From Haloarcula sp. DT43 (GTDB lineage Archaea; Halobacteriota; Halobacteria; Halobacteriales; Haloarculaceae), in the NCBI RefSeq assembly GCF_037078405.1, contig NZ_JAYMGZ010000001.1, positions 868,001 through 932,000 on the forward strand: a DNA stretch of 64,000 bases. Direction: 5' to 3'. Under the pieces are notes generated by a model, which did not search any database, was not told where the DNA came from, and saw only the letters and a list, made by a program, of their open reading frames with translations. Both the position numbers and the translations under genes were made by a program. Of this stretch, positions 23,439 through 32,673 are shown in pieces; position 1 is the stretch's first letter; every line of letters starts with the position of its first letter.

Positions 23439-24248
23439 ATGGACGACAGTGAGGAGATAGCCCCAGCGGTTCAGTCGATTCTCGACGCGGCGCGGGAGCG
23501 CGGTGGCGGCGGCGACAGGGCGTCGGTGTCGCCCCGGCCGCTGTCGGACGCCTTCGACGCGGCGGCGGCCGACGGGCGGACGCCGGTCATCGCCGAAATC
23601 AAGCCCACGAGTCCGACCGCGGACGGCGAGCGGACCGACGACCCGGTCGCCCTCGCACAACAGATGGTCGAGGGCGGCGCGGCGGCGCTGTCGGTGCTGA
23701 CCGAGCCGGACCACTTCGGCGGGTCGGCGGCGACGCTCGAAGCGGTGCGGGACGCCGTCGACGTGCCCGTCCTGCGCAAGGACTTCGTCCTCTACGAAGA
23801 GCAACTGGACGTGGTCGAGGCGGACGTGATACTGCTCATCGTCCGCTTTCTGGAAGCAGAGGGGACCGACGACCTCGCCGACCTCCTCGCGGCGGCGCGC
23901 GAGCGGGGCTTTCAGGTCCTCGTGGAGACCCACACCGCCGCGGAGGTCGAGAAAGCGCTCGACGCCGGCGCGGACATCGTCGGCGTCAACAACCGCGACC
24001 TCGCCGAACTCGACGTGGACCTCGGGACCTTCGAGGCGGTCGCACCCGAGGTGCCCGAGAGCGTCACCCTCATTGCGGAAAGCGGCATACAGACACCAGA
24101 CGACGTGACCCGGATGCGCGACGCCGGCGCGGACGCGCTGCTGGTCGGCTCGGCCATCATGGACCACGGCGCGGCGACGGACGTCGAAGCGAACACGCGG
24201 CGACTGACAGGCGCGGCAACCGATGCGGCGACGACCACAGACACATGA
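23439..24248 (+). CDS. trpC: Indole-3-glycerol phosphate synthase
   Basis: The 269-residue TIM barrel shows the TrpC motifs [12 protein letters not shown] (about 49-60), [28 protein letters not shown] (catalytic Lys), [28 protein letters not shown] and LVGSAIMDH. It converts carboxyphenylaminodeoxyribulose phosphate to indole-3-glycerol phosphate in tryptophan synthesis. First gene of trpCBA; its stop overlaps the trpB ATG by 4 bases. A TATA element with TGTACA repeats lies immediately upstream. Confidence 0.95.
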   Translation: MDDSEEIAPAVQSILDAARERGGGGDRASVSPRPLSDAFDAAAADGRTPVIAEIKPTSPTADGERTDDPVALAQQMVEGGAAALSVLTEPDHFGGSAATLEAVRDAVDVPVLRKDFVLYEEQLDVVEADVILLIVRFLEAEGTDDLADLLAAARERGFQVLVETHTAAEVEKALDAGADIVGVNNRDLAELDVDLGTFEAVAPEVPESVTLIAESGIQTPDDVTRMRDAGADALLVGSAIMDHGAATDVEANTRRLTGAATDAATTTDT

Positions 24249-25507
24249 GCACTGACGACGCACACGACCCCAAGTTCGGCGAGTACGGTGGACAGTACGT
24301 GCCCGAGGCGCTGATGCCAGCCATCGAGGAGCTGACCGACGCCTACCAGCGGTACGTGCTCGAAAACGAGGACGGCTTCATGGACGAGTTCCGGGAGCGG
24401 CTGGCCGACTTCGGCGGCCGACCGACCCCCCTGCAGTACGCCGAGCAGCTCTCGGCCCGGTACGACACCGACGTGTATCTCAAGCGCGAGGACCTGCTCC
24501 ACGGCGGCGCGCACAAGCTCAACAACGCGCTTGGACAGGTCCTGCTGGCGAAGTACATGGGCAAGGAGCGCATCATCGCCGAGACGGGGGCGGGCCAGCA
24601 CGGCACCGCGACGGCGATGGCGGCGGCCCACCTCGACATGCCCTGTGAAATCTACATGGGCGAGACCGACATCGCGCGCCAGCGCCCCAACGTCTTCCGG
24701 ATGCGCATCAACGGCTCCGAGGTCAACCCCGTCACGGTCGGCCGCGGCACCCTGAAGGAGGCCATCTCCGAGACGATGCGCGACTGGGCGACCACCGTCG
24801 AGAACACCCACTACGTCATCGGGAGCGTCGTCGGCCCGCACCCGTTCCCGAAGATGGTCCGGGACTTCCAGGCGGTCATCTCCGAGGAGGCCCGCGAGCA
24901 GGCCATCGAGAAGACCGGTGGACTGCCCGATTCCGTGCTGGCGTGTGCCGGCGGCGGCTCGAACACGATGGGGATGTTCGCACACTTCGTCGACGATTCC
25001 GAGGTCGACCTCTACGCCGTCGAGGCCGGCGGCTCCTCGCTGCAGGTCGACGAGGCGGAGGGCGTCGCGCCCAACTCAGCGACGCTCTCGACCGGCGACG
25101 AGGGCGTCCTCCACGGCGCGCGCACGAAGCTCCTGCAGGACTCGGACGGCCAGATTATGGAGTCCCACTCCGTGTCTGCGGGGCTGGACTACGCGGGCGT
25201 CGGCCCGGAACTGGCCCACCTCGTCGACGAGGACCGGGTCACACCGGTCAACGTCGACGACGACGCCGCGCTGGAGGCGTTCCACCGACTCTCTCAGGAC
25301 GAGGGCATCATCCCAGCCCTGGAGACGGCCCACGCCTTCGGCTACCTCGAACAGCACCACGACGAGGTCGGCGACACCGTCGTCGTCAACGTCTCCGGCC
25401 GCGGCGACAAGGACCTGGAGACGGTCATCGAGGAGACCAGCCAGCGGGACCTCGACATCGCGCCGGACATGTCTCTCTTCGAGCGCGTGGGCGGAGGTGG
25501 CCTCTGA
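24245..25507 (+). CDS. trpB: Tryptophan synthase beta chain
   Basis: The 420-residue PLP enzyme has the lysine of the Schiff base in [12 protein letters not shown] (Lys91), the activating Glu region [11 protein letters not shown], and the phosphate-binding [10 protein letters not shown] loop. It condenses indole with serine to make tryptophan, in complex with TrpA. The motif pattern is TrpB1-like, which fits its position between trpC and trpA, coupled by ATGA (trpC) and TGATG (trpA) overlaps. Confidence 0.96.
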   Translation: MSTDDAHDPKFGEYGGQYVPEALMPAIEELTDAYQRYVLENEDGFMDEFRERLADFGGRPTPLQYAEQLSARYDTDVYLKREDLLHGGAHKLNNALGQVLLAKYMGKERIIAETGAGQHGTATAMAAAHLDMPCEIYMGETDIARQRPNVFRMRINGSEVNPVTVGRGTLKEAISETMRDWATTVENTHYVIGSVVGPHPFPKMVRDFQAVISEEAREQAIEKTGGLPDSVLACAGGGSNTMGMFAHFVDDSEVDLYAVEAGGSSLQVDEAEGVAPNSATLSTGDEGVLHGARTKLLQDSDGQIMESHSVSAGLDYAGVGPELAHLVDEDRVTPVNVDDDAALEAFHRLSQDEGIIPALETAHAFGYLEQHHDEVGDTVVVNVSGRGDKDLETVIEETSQRDLDIAPDMSLFERVGGGGL

Positions 25508-26337
25508 TGGGGCTGGAACGCGCCTTCGCCGACGAGCCCGCGTTCGTCCCCTATCTCGCGGCCGGCGACCCGAACTACGAGGCGTCACTCGAGTACGTCG
25601 AGGCGCTGGCCCGCGGCGGGGCGGACGTCATCGAACTCGGCCTGCCCTTCTCCGAGCCCATCGCGGAGGGCAAGACCATCCAGAACGCCATCGTCCGCTC
25701 GCTGGAGGCCGGGATGACGCCCGACCGCTTCTTCGAGTTCGTCGAGGACCTCGACGTGGACGTGCCGCTGGTGTGTATGACCTACTACAATCTCATCTAT
25801 CAGTATGGCGCGGACGAGGGGCCGCGGCCGTTCGTCGAGAAAGCCGCCGCGGTCGGCATCGAGGGCCTCGTCGTCCCGGACCTCCCGGCCGAGGAGGCCG
25901 GACCGCTGCGCCGGGCCTGCGACGAGTTCGGCCTCGATTTGGTGTTCATCGTCGCGCCGACGACGAGAGGCGACCGGCTCGAACGGATGCTCGAACAGGT
26001 GTCCGGCTACGTCTACGTCCAGGCGCGCCTTGGCGTCACCGGCGCGCGCGAGGACGTGGACGACGCCACCGAGGAGTCGCTGGCCCGGCTGTCCGACTGG
26101 GACGTGCCGAAGGCGGTCGGGTTCGGCATCAAGACGGGCGACCACGCCGAACGCATCGTCGCCGCCGGTGCTGACGGCGTCATCGTCGGCTCCGCGCTGG
26201 TCGACATCGTCGCCGAGGGCCACGAGAACGGGGACTCCGTCGAAGCGGTCGCGGACCGGCTCGAAGCGAAGGCCAGCGAACTCAAAGACGGGGCGCTCCG
26301 GGGGGCGTCAGAACAACCGCAACCGGAACGCACATAA
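25507..26337 (+). CDS. trpA: Tryptophan synthase alpha chain
   Basis: The 276-residue TIM barrel has the catalytic glutamate in [11 protein letters not shown] (Glu43). The position matching the enterobacterial catalytic Asp60 (LADG) is glutamate here (IAEG, Glu54), and the nearby Asp56 equivalent is also glutamate. Other motifs are present: [45 protein letters not shown] and GVIVGSALV. It cleaves indole-3-glycerol phosphate to indole and glyceraldehyde 3-phosphate and channels indole to TrpB. The ATG shares one base with the trpB stop. Confidence 0.95.
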   Translation: MGLERAFADEPAFVPYLAAGDPNYEASLEYVEALARGGADVIELGLPFSEPIAEGKTIQNAIVRSLEAGMTPDRFFEFVEDLDVDVPLVCMTYYNLIYQYGADEGPRPFVEKAAAVGIEGLVVPDLPAEEAGPLRRACDEFGLDLVFIVAPTTRGDRLERMLEQVSGYVYVQARLGVTGAREDVDDATEESLARLSDWDVPKAVGFGIKTGDHAERIVAAGADGVIVGSALVDIVAEGHENGDSVEAVADRLEAKASELKDGALRGASEQPQPERT

Positions 26338-26363
26338 TCGTACTTGCCACACAGTCTCATATC

Positions 26364-27167
26364 ATGACTGCAGGAAAGCGCGCACGACTCGACCGCGTCG
26401 GGACAGACGACACGTACGTCATCGTCCCGATGGACCACGGCATCACAATGGGGGCCGTAACGGGCCTCAAAGACATCGAATCGACCATCGACGCGGTCAC
26501 CAGCGGCGGCGCGGACGCCGTCCTCACCCAGCGTGGCATCGCCGGGCGCGTCCACCCGAACAAGAACGACGCGGGCTACATCGTCCACCTCAACGGCTCG
26601 ACCACCATCGGTCCGGACGAACAGGACAAGCGAGTGACTGGCACCGTCGAGGACGCCATCCGCGCCGGGGCCGACGCCGTCTCTTTCCACATCAACGTCG
26701 GCAGCCAGTACGAACCCGACCAGATAGAGGACCTCTCCGAGCTGACGACGGAGGCCAGCCGGTACGGCCTGCCGGTGCTGGCGATGGCCTACGCCCGCGG
26801 CCCCGACATCGACCCCGACAACGAGACGTACAACCAGTCCGTCGGCCACGCCGTCCGGTTGGCCGAGGAACTCGGCGCGGACATCGTCAAGACGGGCTAC
26901 ACCGGCTCCGCCGAGACGTTCCAGCACGTCGTCGAGTCCACGTCGCTGCCGGTGGTCATCGCCGGCGGCTCGAAGGGGACCGACGAGGAGACCGTCCGGA
27001 TGGTCCGGGGGACGATGGACGCCGGGGCCGCCGGCGTCTCGATGGGTCGCTCCATCTTCCAGCACGACGAACCGGAGAAAATCGCCCGCGCCGTCGCCGC
27101 CGTCGTCCACGACGACGCCACCACCGAGGCGGCGCTCCGCGAGGCCGGACTGGCCGTCGAGGCCTAG
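26364..27167 (+). CDS. 2-amino-3,7-dideoxy-D-threo-hept-6-ulosonate (ADH) synthase
   Basis: The 267-residue class I aldolase-type TIM barrel has VIVPMDHGITMG near the N-terminus, FHINVGSQYE, a Schiff-base lysine in ADIVKTGYTG (about residue 177), VIAGGSKGTDEE and AAGVSMGRSIFQH. The fold is shared with archaeal fructose-bisphosphate aldolase. Position 26 bases after trpA, and a DHQ synthase II gene nearby, favour ADH synthase, the first step of the archaeal shikimate route (aspartate semialdehyde plus 6-deoxy-5-ketofructose phosphate). A glycolytic aldolase role is the alternative. Confidence 0.85.
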   Translation: MTAGKRARLDRVGTDDTYVIVPMDHGITMGAVTGLKDIESTIDAVTSGGADAVLTQRGIAGRVHPNKNDAGYIVHLNGSTTIGPDEQDKRVTGTVEDAIRAGADAVSFHINVGSQYEPDQIEDLSELTTEASRYGLPVLAMAYARGPDIDPDNETYNQSVGHAVRLAEELGADIVKTGYTGSAETFQHVVESTSLPVVIAGGSKGTDEETVRMVRGTMDAGAAGVSMGRSIFQHDEPEKIARAVAAVVHDDATTEAALREAGLAVEA

Positions 27168-28420
27168 AGGCCGAACAGCGACCGCATTCTCGCGCCGAGC
27201 CCGCCAGCGCCGTCGCCGGCGGGGTCTCCGTCCGTCTCACCTGCGGCGTCCGTCGCCGAGCCAGTGGCGGTGTCGCGTTGGGCTGTGTCGGCGTTCCGGG
27301 CCGACTCGCCGGTCTCGGACGGCGGTGTGTCCGCGGCTCGCTCCTCGTTCTCTGTCGACTCGTCGGGCGGTCGGGGGCCGACCAGGTCGGCACCTTCGAC
27401 CATGGACTCGGTTTCGGCGTCCGGCCCGGTCCGGGACGCGGCGGGTGCCTCACCGGATTCCGGCGGGTCAGCCGTCGGTGAGCCGTCGGGCCCGCCCTCG
27501 TCGGCCGGTGATGGAGCTGTCTCGTCGCCGTCGGCAGCGACTATGTCTGTGGGGTCAATCTCCCGTCCGCCGTCCGTGGTCCCGATGGCCTCGGCTGTGG
27601 GCCCCTGTGCTTGCCGTTCCGTCTTCCCCGGCACAGGCGTGTCCTCCGTCACCGGCGAGTTCGGCGGCGTCGACGCGGTTGTGGCGTCGGTCGACGCCTT
27701 CTCGGTATCGACGAGCTGTTCGGAAATCCGCTCGTAGGCAATCGCGGCACCGCTGTTGGGCGCGTTCCGGACGACGGGCGTGCCGGCGTCCTGGGAGTGC
27801 GGGACGGCGTCGTCCTCGGGGACGTGGCCCAGCAGTTCCACGTCCAGAAACGCCGCGATTTCGTCGGCCCCCGGCGACGCCCCCGTCCCGGATTTCGTGA
27901 GGATGAGCCCCCGGACCGGTGCCCCGACCCGCTCGGCGAGTTCGTTCGTGTTCGAGACGTTCCGTATCGACGCCACCCGCGGCGTCGAAACGAGCAACAC
28001 GTCGTCGGCGAGTTCGAGCGGCCGAACCGTCTCCTCGCTCAGTCCCGCCGGCGTGTCTAACAAGACGATGTCGTGGTGCCACCGGAGCGTCTCGACGACG
28101 CCGGGCAGCCGGTCGAGGTCGGTGTCCGCGTATCCCTCGAGCGTGGTCCCGCTCGGAACGATTGACAGGCCCACGTCGGTTTCGTACATCGCCTCCGTGA
28201 CCGCCGCGTCGCCGGCGAGCACGTCGTGAAACGTCGCGTCCTCGTCGGTGTCGACGTCGACGTCGAGGAAGTCGACGAGGTTCGCCATCGCGAGGTCCAT
28301 CTCCACGACGACCGTCGAGTACCCGGCCGCCGCCAGCAGCGTCCCGAGGTTGATGCTGGACGTCGTCTTCCCGACTCCCCCTTTCGCCCCGGCTATCGTG
28401 TAGACGTGGTTAGTAACCAT
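27164..28420 (-). CDS. MinD/ParA-family ATPase with long acidic linker
   Basis: The 418-residue protein has a deviant Walker A (AGAKGGVGKTTSSINLG, about 10-26), a switch DTPAGLSEETVRPLE, and strands like VRGLILTKSG, all in residues 1-240. A long, low-complexity, Ser/Thr/Asp/Glu/Pro-rich tail (about 245-400) follows, ending in GLGARMRSLFGL, which could form an amphipathic membrane-binding helix as in MinD. Such ATPases position cellular machinery in haloarchaea. It is convergent with the ADH synthase gene and their ends overlap by 4 bases. Confidence 0.85.
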   Translation of the reverse strand: MVTNHVYTIAGAKGGVGKTTSSINLGTLLAAAGYSTVVVEMDLAMANLVDFLDVDVDTDEDATFHDVLAGDAAVTEAMYETDVGLSIVPSGTTLEGYADTDLDRLPGVVETLRWHHDIVLLDTPAGLSEETVRPLELADDVLLVSTPRVASIRNVSNTNELAERVGAPVRGLILTKSGTGASPGADEIAAFLDVELLGHVPEDDAVPHSQDAGTPVVRNAPNSGAAIAYERISEQLVDTEKASTDATTASTPPNSPVTEDTPVPGKTERQAQGPTAEAIGTTDGGREIDPTDIVAADGDETAPSPADEGGPDGSPTADPPESGEAPAASRTGPDAETESMVEGADLVGPRPPDESTENEERAADTPPSETGESARNADTAQRDTATGSATDAAGETDGDPAGDGAGGLGARMRSLFGL

Positions 28421-28663
28421 CTGTAGCTGGACTGTAGTATACAGATACCTGGTTAGTAAGGTTCGTTGATAAGTCTATCGGCCAACACTTAATTACGGTA
28501 ATCGTGTCCAGATAAATACTGTCCGTCGAATTCTGCGGTCCCTACGTACAGGAAATCCAATCCGTTTCGCTCGCCGCCCGCGTCCCGTCCCGGCCTGTCT
28601 GTCGCCCGACAGGCCGACCCGGGTTCCGCCACGTTCAAGCCCCGCCGTTGCGGACGTGAGCGT
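28421..28663. promoter_or_regulatory. Divergent promoter region between the MinD-like gene and DHQ synthase II
   Basis: These 243 bases hold no gene. GGTTAGTAA occurs at the MinD-like start codon (about 28409-28417) and again at about 28463-28471, with a TATA-like tract (GTAGTATACAGAT) between. This pattern could be an operator for autoregulation of the MinD-like gene. Confidence 0.3.
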
Positions 28664-29830
28664 ATGACTCGAAGCGTCTGGCTCAAAGCCGACAGCGAGG
28701 TCGGCGACTGGGAGACACGGAAACGCCGGATAACCGCCGGTATCGAGGCCGGCGTCGACTGGGTACTGGTCGACGAGGCGGACGTCGACCGCGTCTCGGA
28801 ACTCGGCGCGATAAACGTCGCCGCGTTCACCAACGGGGACGTCCACGTGATGGAGGCCGAGGCCGAGGAATCGAAGGCGGACGCGACCATCGTCGGGAAG
28901 GACGGCGAGGGCGACGGCACGGTCGACCTCCCCTCTGACTTCTCCGGCTCCGCGGACCTCTCGGCGCTCCGGCAGAACGGGACCGCCCCCGACGGCGGCT
29001 ACGTCCGCATCTTCGACGAGGACTACGAGGCTTTCGCCGAGGCGGTCGCCGCCGAAGCCGACTTCACCATCGTCATCGGGGAGAACTGGCAGATAATTCC
29101 GCTGGAGAACCTCATCGCCCGCGTCGGCGAGGAGACGGACCTCATCGCCGGCGTCAAGACCGCCGAGGACGCCCGGACGGCCTACGAGACGCTGGAACTC
29201 GGGGCCGACGGCGTCCTGCTGGACACCGACGACGTAGACGAGATACGCAAGACCGTCGAGGTCCGGGACGAGATGGGGCGGGAATCCCTCGACCTGGAGT
29301 ACGCCGAGGTCACCGCCATCGAACAGACCGGCTCCGCCGACCGCGTCTGCATCGACACGGGGAGCCTGATGGAACACGACGAGGGGATGCTCGTGGGCTC
29401 GATGGCCCGCGGCCTGTTTTTCGTCCACGCCGAGACGGCCGAATCGCCGTACGTCGCCTCCCGGCCGTTCCGGGTCAACGCCGGGGCCGTCCACGCCTAC
29501 GTCCGCACCCCCGACGGCGGAACGAAGTACCTCTCGGAGCTCCAGTCGGGCGACGAGGTCCAGATAGTCGACGCGAACGGGCGCACCCGCGAGGCCATCG
29601 TCGGCCGCGCGAAAATCGAGAAGCGCCCGATGTTCCGGGTGCAGGCCGAGACCGAGGACGGCGACCGCATCGAGACGCTGCTGCAGAACGCCGAGACCAT
29701 CAAGGTCCACACCCGCGACGGCCGCGCCGCCGTCACCGACCTCGAACCCGGCGACGAAATCCTCGTCTACCACGAGGACACGGCGACGCACTTCGGCGAG
29801 CGAATCGAGGAGAGCATCATCGAGAAGTAG
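28664..29830 (+). CDS. 3-dehydroquinate synthase II
   Basis: The 388-residue protein matches the archaeal AroB' family from the first residues (TRSVWLKAD, GVDWVLVDEADVDRVSELG). It has WQIIPLENLIA, GADGVLLDT, CIDTGSLMEHDEGMLVGSMARGLFFVHAE and RPFRVNAGAVHAYV. The enzyme converts 2-amino-3,7-dideoxyheptulosonate to 3-dehydroquinate with NAD+, the step after ADH synthase. The two genes flank the MinD-like ATPase, so this locus supplies aromatic amino acids together with trpCBA. Confidence 0.95.
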   Translation: MTRSVWLKADSEVGDWETRKRRITAGIEAGVDWVLVDEADVDRVSELGAINVAAFTNGDVHVMEAEAEESKADATIVGKDGEGDGTVDLPSDFSGSADLSALRQNGTAPDGGYVRIFDEDYEAFAEAVAAEADFTIVIGENWQIIPLENLIARVGEETDLIAGVKTAEDARTAYETLELGADGVLLDTDDVDEIRKTVEVRDEMGRESLDLEYAEVTAIEQTGSADRVCIDTGSLMEHDEGMLVGSMARGLFFVHAETAESPYVASRPFRVNAGAVHAYVRTPDGGTKYLSELQSGDEVQIVDANGRTREAIVGRAKIEKRPMFRVQAETEDGDRIETLLQNAETIKVHTRDGRAAVTDLEPGDEILVYHEDTATHFGERIEESIIEK

Positions 29831-29836
29831 GCATCC

Positions 29837-30253
29837 CTACTGCTTGTCCGGTTCGACCGTCTCCAGTTGCGTCGTACACCAGTGACAGAAGTCGATGTCC
29901 TGGTCGAGTTCCTTCCCGCAGTTCGGACACTTCATGCCCGCTTCTATCTCCCGCGTCTGGTTCTCGTTGACCGCCACCCAGTAGGCGTCGACGACGTTGA
30001 GCGTCGTCACCACGACCGAGCCGATGGTCACCTCGGTGGGCCTGGCCTGATACGACGACGTGATGGCCTCCAGCGTCAGTTCCGAGACCGGCTGGATGGT
30101 GCCGGTGACGACGAACACTACGGACAGCGTAAACAGGAGTCCGAGCCACAGCAGCCCCCGTCCCCACTTGCGGAGATAGAAGTGTCCCAGCCCGGGAAAG
30201 ATGAACGCAAGTACTACGGCGAGCAAGGGCCGCTTGCGTCCTTTCTCAGTCAT
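29837..30253 (-). CDS. Membrane protein with C-terminal zinc ribbon
   Basis: The 138-residue protein starts with basic residues and two membrane helices (LLAVVLAFIFPGLGHFYLRKWGRGLLWLGLLFTLSVVFVV) of TM2-like or DUF5683-like pattern. A third hydrophobic stretch (about 75-93) and a C-terminal zinc ribbon (MKCPNCGKELDQDIDFCHWC, CxxC...CxxC) follow. Function unknown; the pattern is frequent in haloarchaea. It is convergent with the DHQ synthase gene, 6 bases apart. Confidence 0.75.
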   Translation of the reverse strand: MTEKGRKRPLLAVVLAFIFPGLGHFYLRKWGRGLLWLGLLFTLSVVFVVTGTIQPVSELTLEAITSSYQARPTEVTIGSVVVTTLNVVDAYWVAVNENQTREIEAGMKCPNCGKELDQDIDFCHWCTTQLETVEPDKQ

Positions 30254-30349
30254 ACTCGGCGAATCCGTCGCCGATACCCCTATATCTTCCGAAGGGTCGA
30301 CGCCCGGAGGAAATCCCGAAAACGGCCGCCGTCGGAGCCACGCCGGCGT

Positions 30350-31378
30350 TTACTCGACCGGCACGTGACTGGCCCGGTAGCCGTCGTCAGTCGGCGTGAC
30401 CGAGTCGACCGCGTAGAGCCGAATCCGTCGTTCCTGTTTCGTGTTGACCGCGAAGTCGTAGTGTTCGGCTTCGTAGCTCGGTTCCTTGCCGTCGGCGCGC
30501 CGCTGTTTCACCCACGAGCGGTGGGCGGCGAGTCGCTCGCGGGCGATGTCCAGCGAGCGCTCCTGGGCGTCGGCGACCCGGCCTTCGAGCGCCGACAGCA
30601 GGTCCGGGTCCCGGTCCACGCCGACGGAGTTCCGGCCGGCGACCATCGCCGCCAGCGTCGTCGTCCCGGTGCCGAGAAACGGGTCGAGCACCGTGTCGCC
30701 GTACACGGAGAACATCGAGACGAGGCGGTACGGCACCGTCAGCGGAAACGCGCCGGAACGGTCCCGCAGCCCCTCGTCTATGTCCTGAGTCTCGCCGGGT
30801 AGTTCCCAGAGGTCGGAGAACCACTCGTTGCGCTCCTCCCAGAAGTAGGCGCTCTCGTAGCGGCGGTCCGCTCCCGGCTCGAGCCGCCGCCGCTCCCCGT
30901 TGCGGAACACGAGGATGTGCTCGTGTTCCAGGGTCGGGTAGGCGTTCGGCGGCACCATCCCCGAGCCCATGAACTTCGCGCCGCTATTGGTCGGTTTCCG
31001 CCAGAGGATGTCGGGGAGCGCCCGCAGGCCGTGGTCGGTCAGCCGGTCGGTTATCTCCGCGTGGTTCGGGTAGGAGCGGAAGCCGTCCTCGAGGGACCGC
31101 GTCGCGTCACCGACGTTGATACAGGCGATGCCGCCGGGGACGAGCACTCGTTTCAACTCTGCCCACACCGCATCGAGCACGTCGTGCATCAGGGTGAACG
31201 CCCGGTCGCCGTCGCCGCGGTCCAGCGCCGCCCCGATGTCGGGGTCCAACTCCGCGAAGATGTCGTCCCACATCTCGATCATCGGATAGGGTGGTGACGT
31301 GACCACCAGTTCGACGCTGTCGTCGGGACAGTCGAGCGTGCGGGCGTCACCGGTTCGAACCCGGTGTGTCGTCTCCAT
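30350..31378 (-). CDS. Site-specific DNA methyltransferase, beta class
   Basis: The 342-residue protein has the catalytic motif SPPY (TSPPYPMIE, about residues 28-36) before the SAM-binding motif DPFLGTGTTTLAA (about 253-265), the order of beta-class amino-methyltransferases. SPPY is typical of N4-cytosine enzymes, as in TTSPPY types. No restriction endonuclease gene is adjacent, so it looks like an orphan methyltransferase. The ATG at 31378 lies just before the motif-containing N-terminus (METTHRVRTGDARTL); frames further upstream belong to the tfb gene. Confidence 0.87.
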   Translation of the reverse strand: METTHRVRTGDARTLDCPDDSVELVVTSPPYPMIEMWDDIFAELDPDIGAALDRGDGDRAFTLMHDVLDAVWAELKRVLVPGGIACINVGDATRSLEDGFRSYPNHAEITDRLTDHGLRALPDILWRKPTNSGAKFMGSGMVPPNAYPTLEHEHILVFRNGERRRLEPGADRRYESAYFWEERNEWFSDLWELPGETQDIDEGLRDRSGAFPLTVPYRLVSMFSVYGDTVLDPFLGTGTTTLAAMVAGRNSVGVDRDPDLLSALEGRVADAQERSLDIARERLAAHRSWVKQRRADGKEPSYEAEHYDFAVNTKQERRIRLYAVDSVTPTDDGYRASHVPVE

Positions 31379-31482
31379 ACCGATTCCAGCGGACGGGGCG
31401 ACTCTAGTCTTGCGGTTACCGGCCGGTGCGGCCGCTCGTCGTGTGGTCGAGACGCAAAACACACCCGCGCTGTCGGTCGCCG

Positions 31483-32448
31483 TTACGCGACGGGGAGGTC
31501 CTGCTCGGCCTCCAGCAGTTCGTGGTAGCGGTTGCGGATAGTGACCTCGGAGATGTCGGCGACTTCGGAGACGGCGGCCTGGGTGGTCTTCTCGTTCGTT
31601 AACAGCGCGGCGGCGTAGACGGCGGCGGCGGCGAGGCCGACCGGCGACTTCCCGGAGTGGACGCCCTGTTCCTTGGCGTTCTGGAGCAGTTGGCGGGCGC
31701 GGTGTTCGGCCTCGTCGGACAGCTCCAGCGAGGAGGCAAAGCGCGGGACGTAGCTCTCGGGGTCGGCGGGCCGGACTTCGAGCGAGAGTTCGCGGACGAC
31801 GTAGCGGTAGGTGCGGGCGATTTCGCTTTTCTCGACCCGGGAGACCTCGGTAATCTCGTCGAGGCTCCGCGGGACGCCGGCCTGCCGTGCGGCGGCGTAG
31901 ACCGACGCCGTCGAGACGCCCTCGATGGAGCGACCGGGCAGCAGGTCCTCGTCGAGCGCGCGCCGGTAGATGACGCTCGCGGTCTCGCGGACGTTCTCGG
32001 GTAGACCGAGGGCGGAGGCCATGCGGTCGATTTCGCCCAGGGCCTGCTTGAGGTTGCGCTCCTTGGAGTCCCGCGTCCGGAACCGCTCGTTCCACTTGCG
32101 AAGGCGCTGCATCTTCTGGCGCTGTTTGCCCGACAGGGAGTTGCCGTAGGCGTCCTTGTCGCGCCAGTCGATGTTCGTCGAGAGGCCCTTGTCGTGCATC
32201 ATGTTCGTCGTCGGCGCGCCGACGCGGGACTTCTCGTCTTTCTCGCTGGAGTCGAACGCACGCCACTCGGGGCCGCGGTCGATTTCGTCGGACTCGACGA
32301 CCAGCCCACAGTCCTCACAGACGGTCTCACCGTGTTCGTCGTCGATGACGAGCGAGCCACTGCACTCCGGGCACGCCGTGCTCTCCGATTCCGTCGACTC
32401 CGTCGTCTGTTCCTCACGCTGCTGTCGCGTCCGTGTGTGTTCACTCAT
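31483..32448 (-). CDS. tfb: Transcription initiation factor IIB
   Basis: The 321-residue protein has an N-terminal zinc ribbon (CPECSGSLVIDDEHGETVCEDC, residues 22-43), the B-reader/linker segment with RGPEWRAFDSSEKDEKSRVGAP, and two cyclin-like repeats (about 120-215 and 216-315; ETASVIYRRALDEDLLPGRSIEGV and ASVYAAARQAGVPRSLDEI). It recruits RNA polymerase to TBP-bound promoters. Haloarchaea encode several TFBs; this one has a full zinc ribbon and complete cyclin fold. About 225 bases without genes lie upstream, with a TATA-like CTTTAATAA (minus strand) near 32530. Confidence 0.95.
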   Translation of the reverse strand: MSEHTRTRQQREEQTTESTESESTACPECSGSLVIDDEHGETVCEDCGLVVESDEIDRGPEWRAFDSSEKDEKSRVGAPTTNMMHDKGLSTNIDWRDKDAYGNSLSGKQRQKMQRLRKWNERFRTRDSKERNLKQALGEIDRMASALGLPENVRETASVIYRRALDEDLLPGRSIEGVSTASVYAAARQAGVPRSLDEITEVSRVEKSEIARTYRYVVRELSLEVRPADPESYVPRFASSLELSDEAEHRARQLLQNAKEQGVHSGKSPVGLAAAAVYAAALLTNEKTTQAAVSEVADISEVTIRNRYHELLEAEQDLPVA

Positions 32449-32673
32449 GGGTTGCGAAGGCGGGTGCTCACCGGGTGAGAGGCATCACAGAACCCGGAGG
32501 CAGTCGGTAACACTGTATTCGAACGAAAGTTATTAAAGCCTTCCGGTATTGAGATAGAGACCGCCGATACACGTCACGAAACCCACGTTTGTTCATCAGT
32601 CTCATGGCCATTCATATAAGCGAACGCGGCTCTTTCGCCGGTCGCTCCCCGCGGCTCGACTAAAACGGGCCGT
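32449..32673 (-). promoter_or_regulatory. tfb upstream region
   Basis: No gene is present. On the minus strand a TATA-like CTTTAATAACTTT at about 32525-32537 lies about 80 bases before the tfb start, leaving a leader of roughly 50 bases, which is longer than usual for leaderless haloarchaeal genes. Confidence 0.3.

Noticed and set aside
31348-31366. CACCGGTTCGAACCCGGTG resembles the T-arm of a tRNA
   Set aside because: It lies inside the methyltransferase coding sequence (codons for the N-terminal residues), and no acceptor or anticodon arms flank it.
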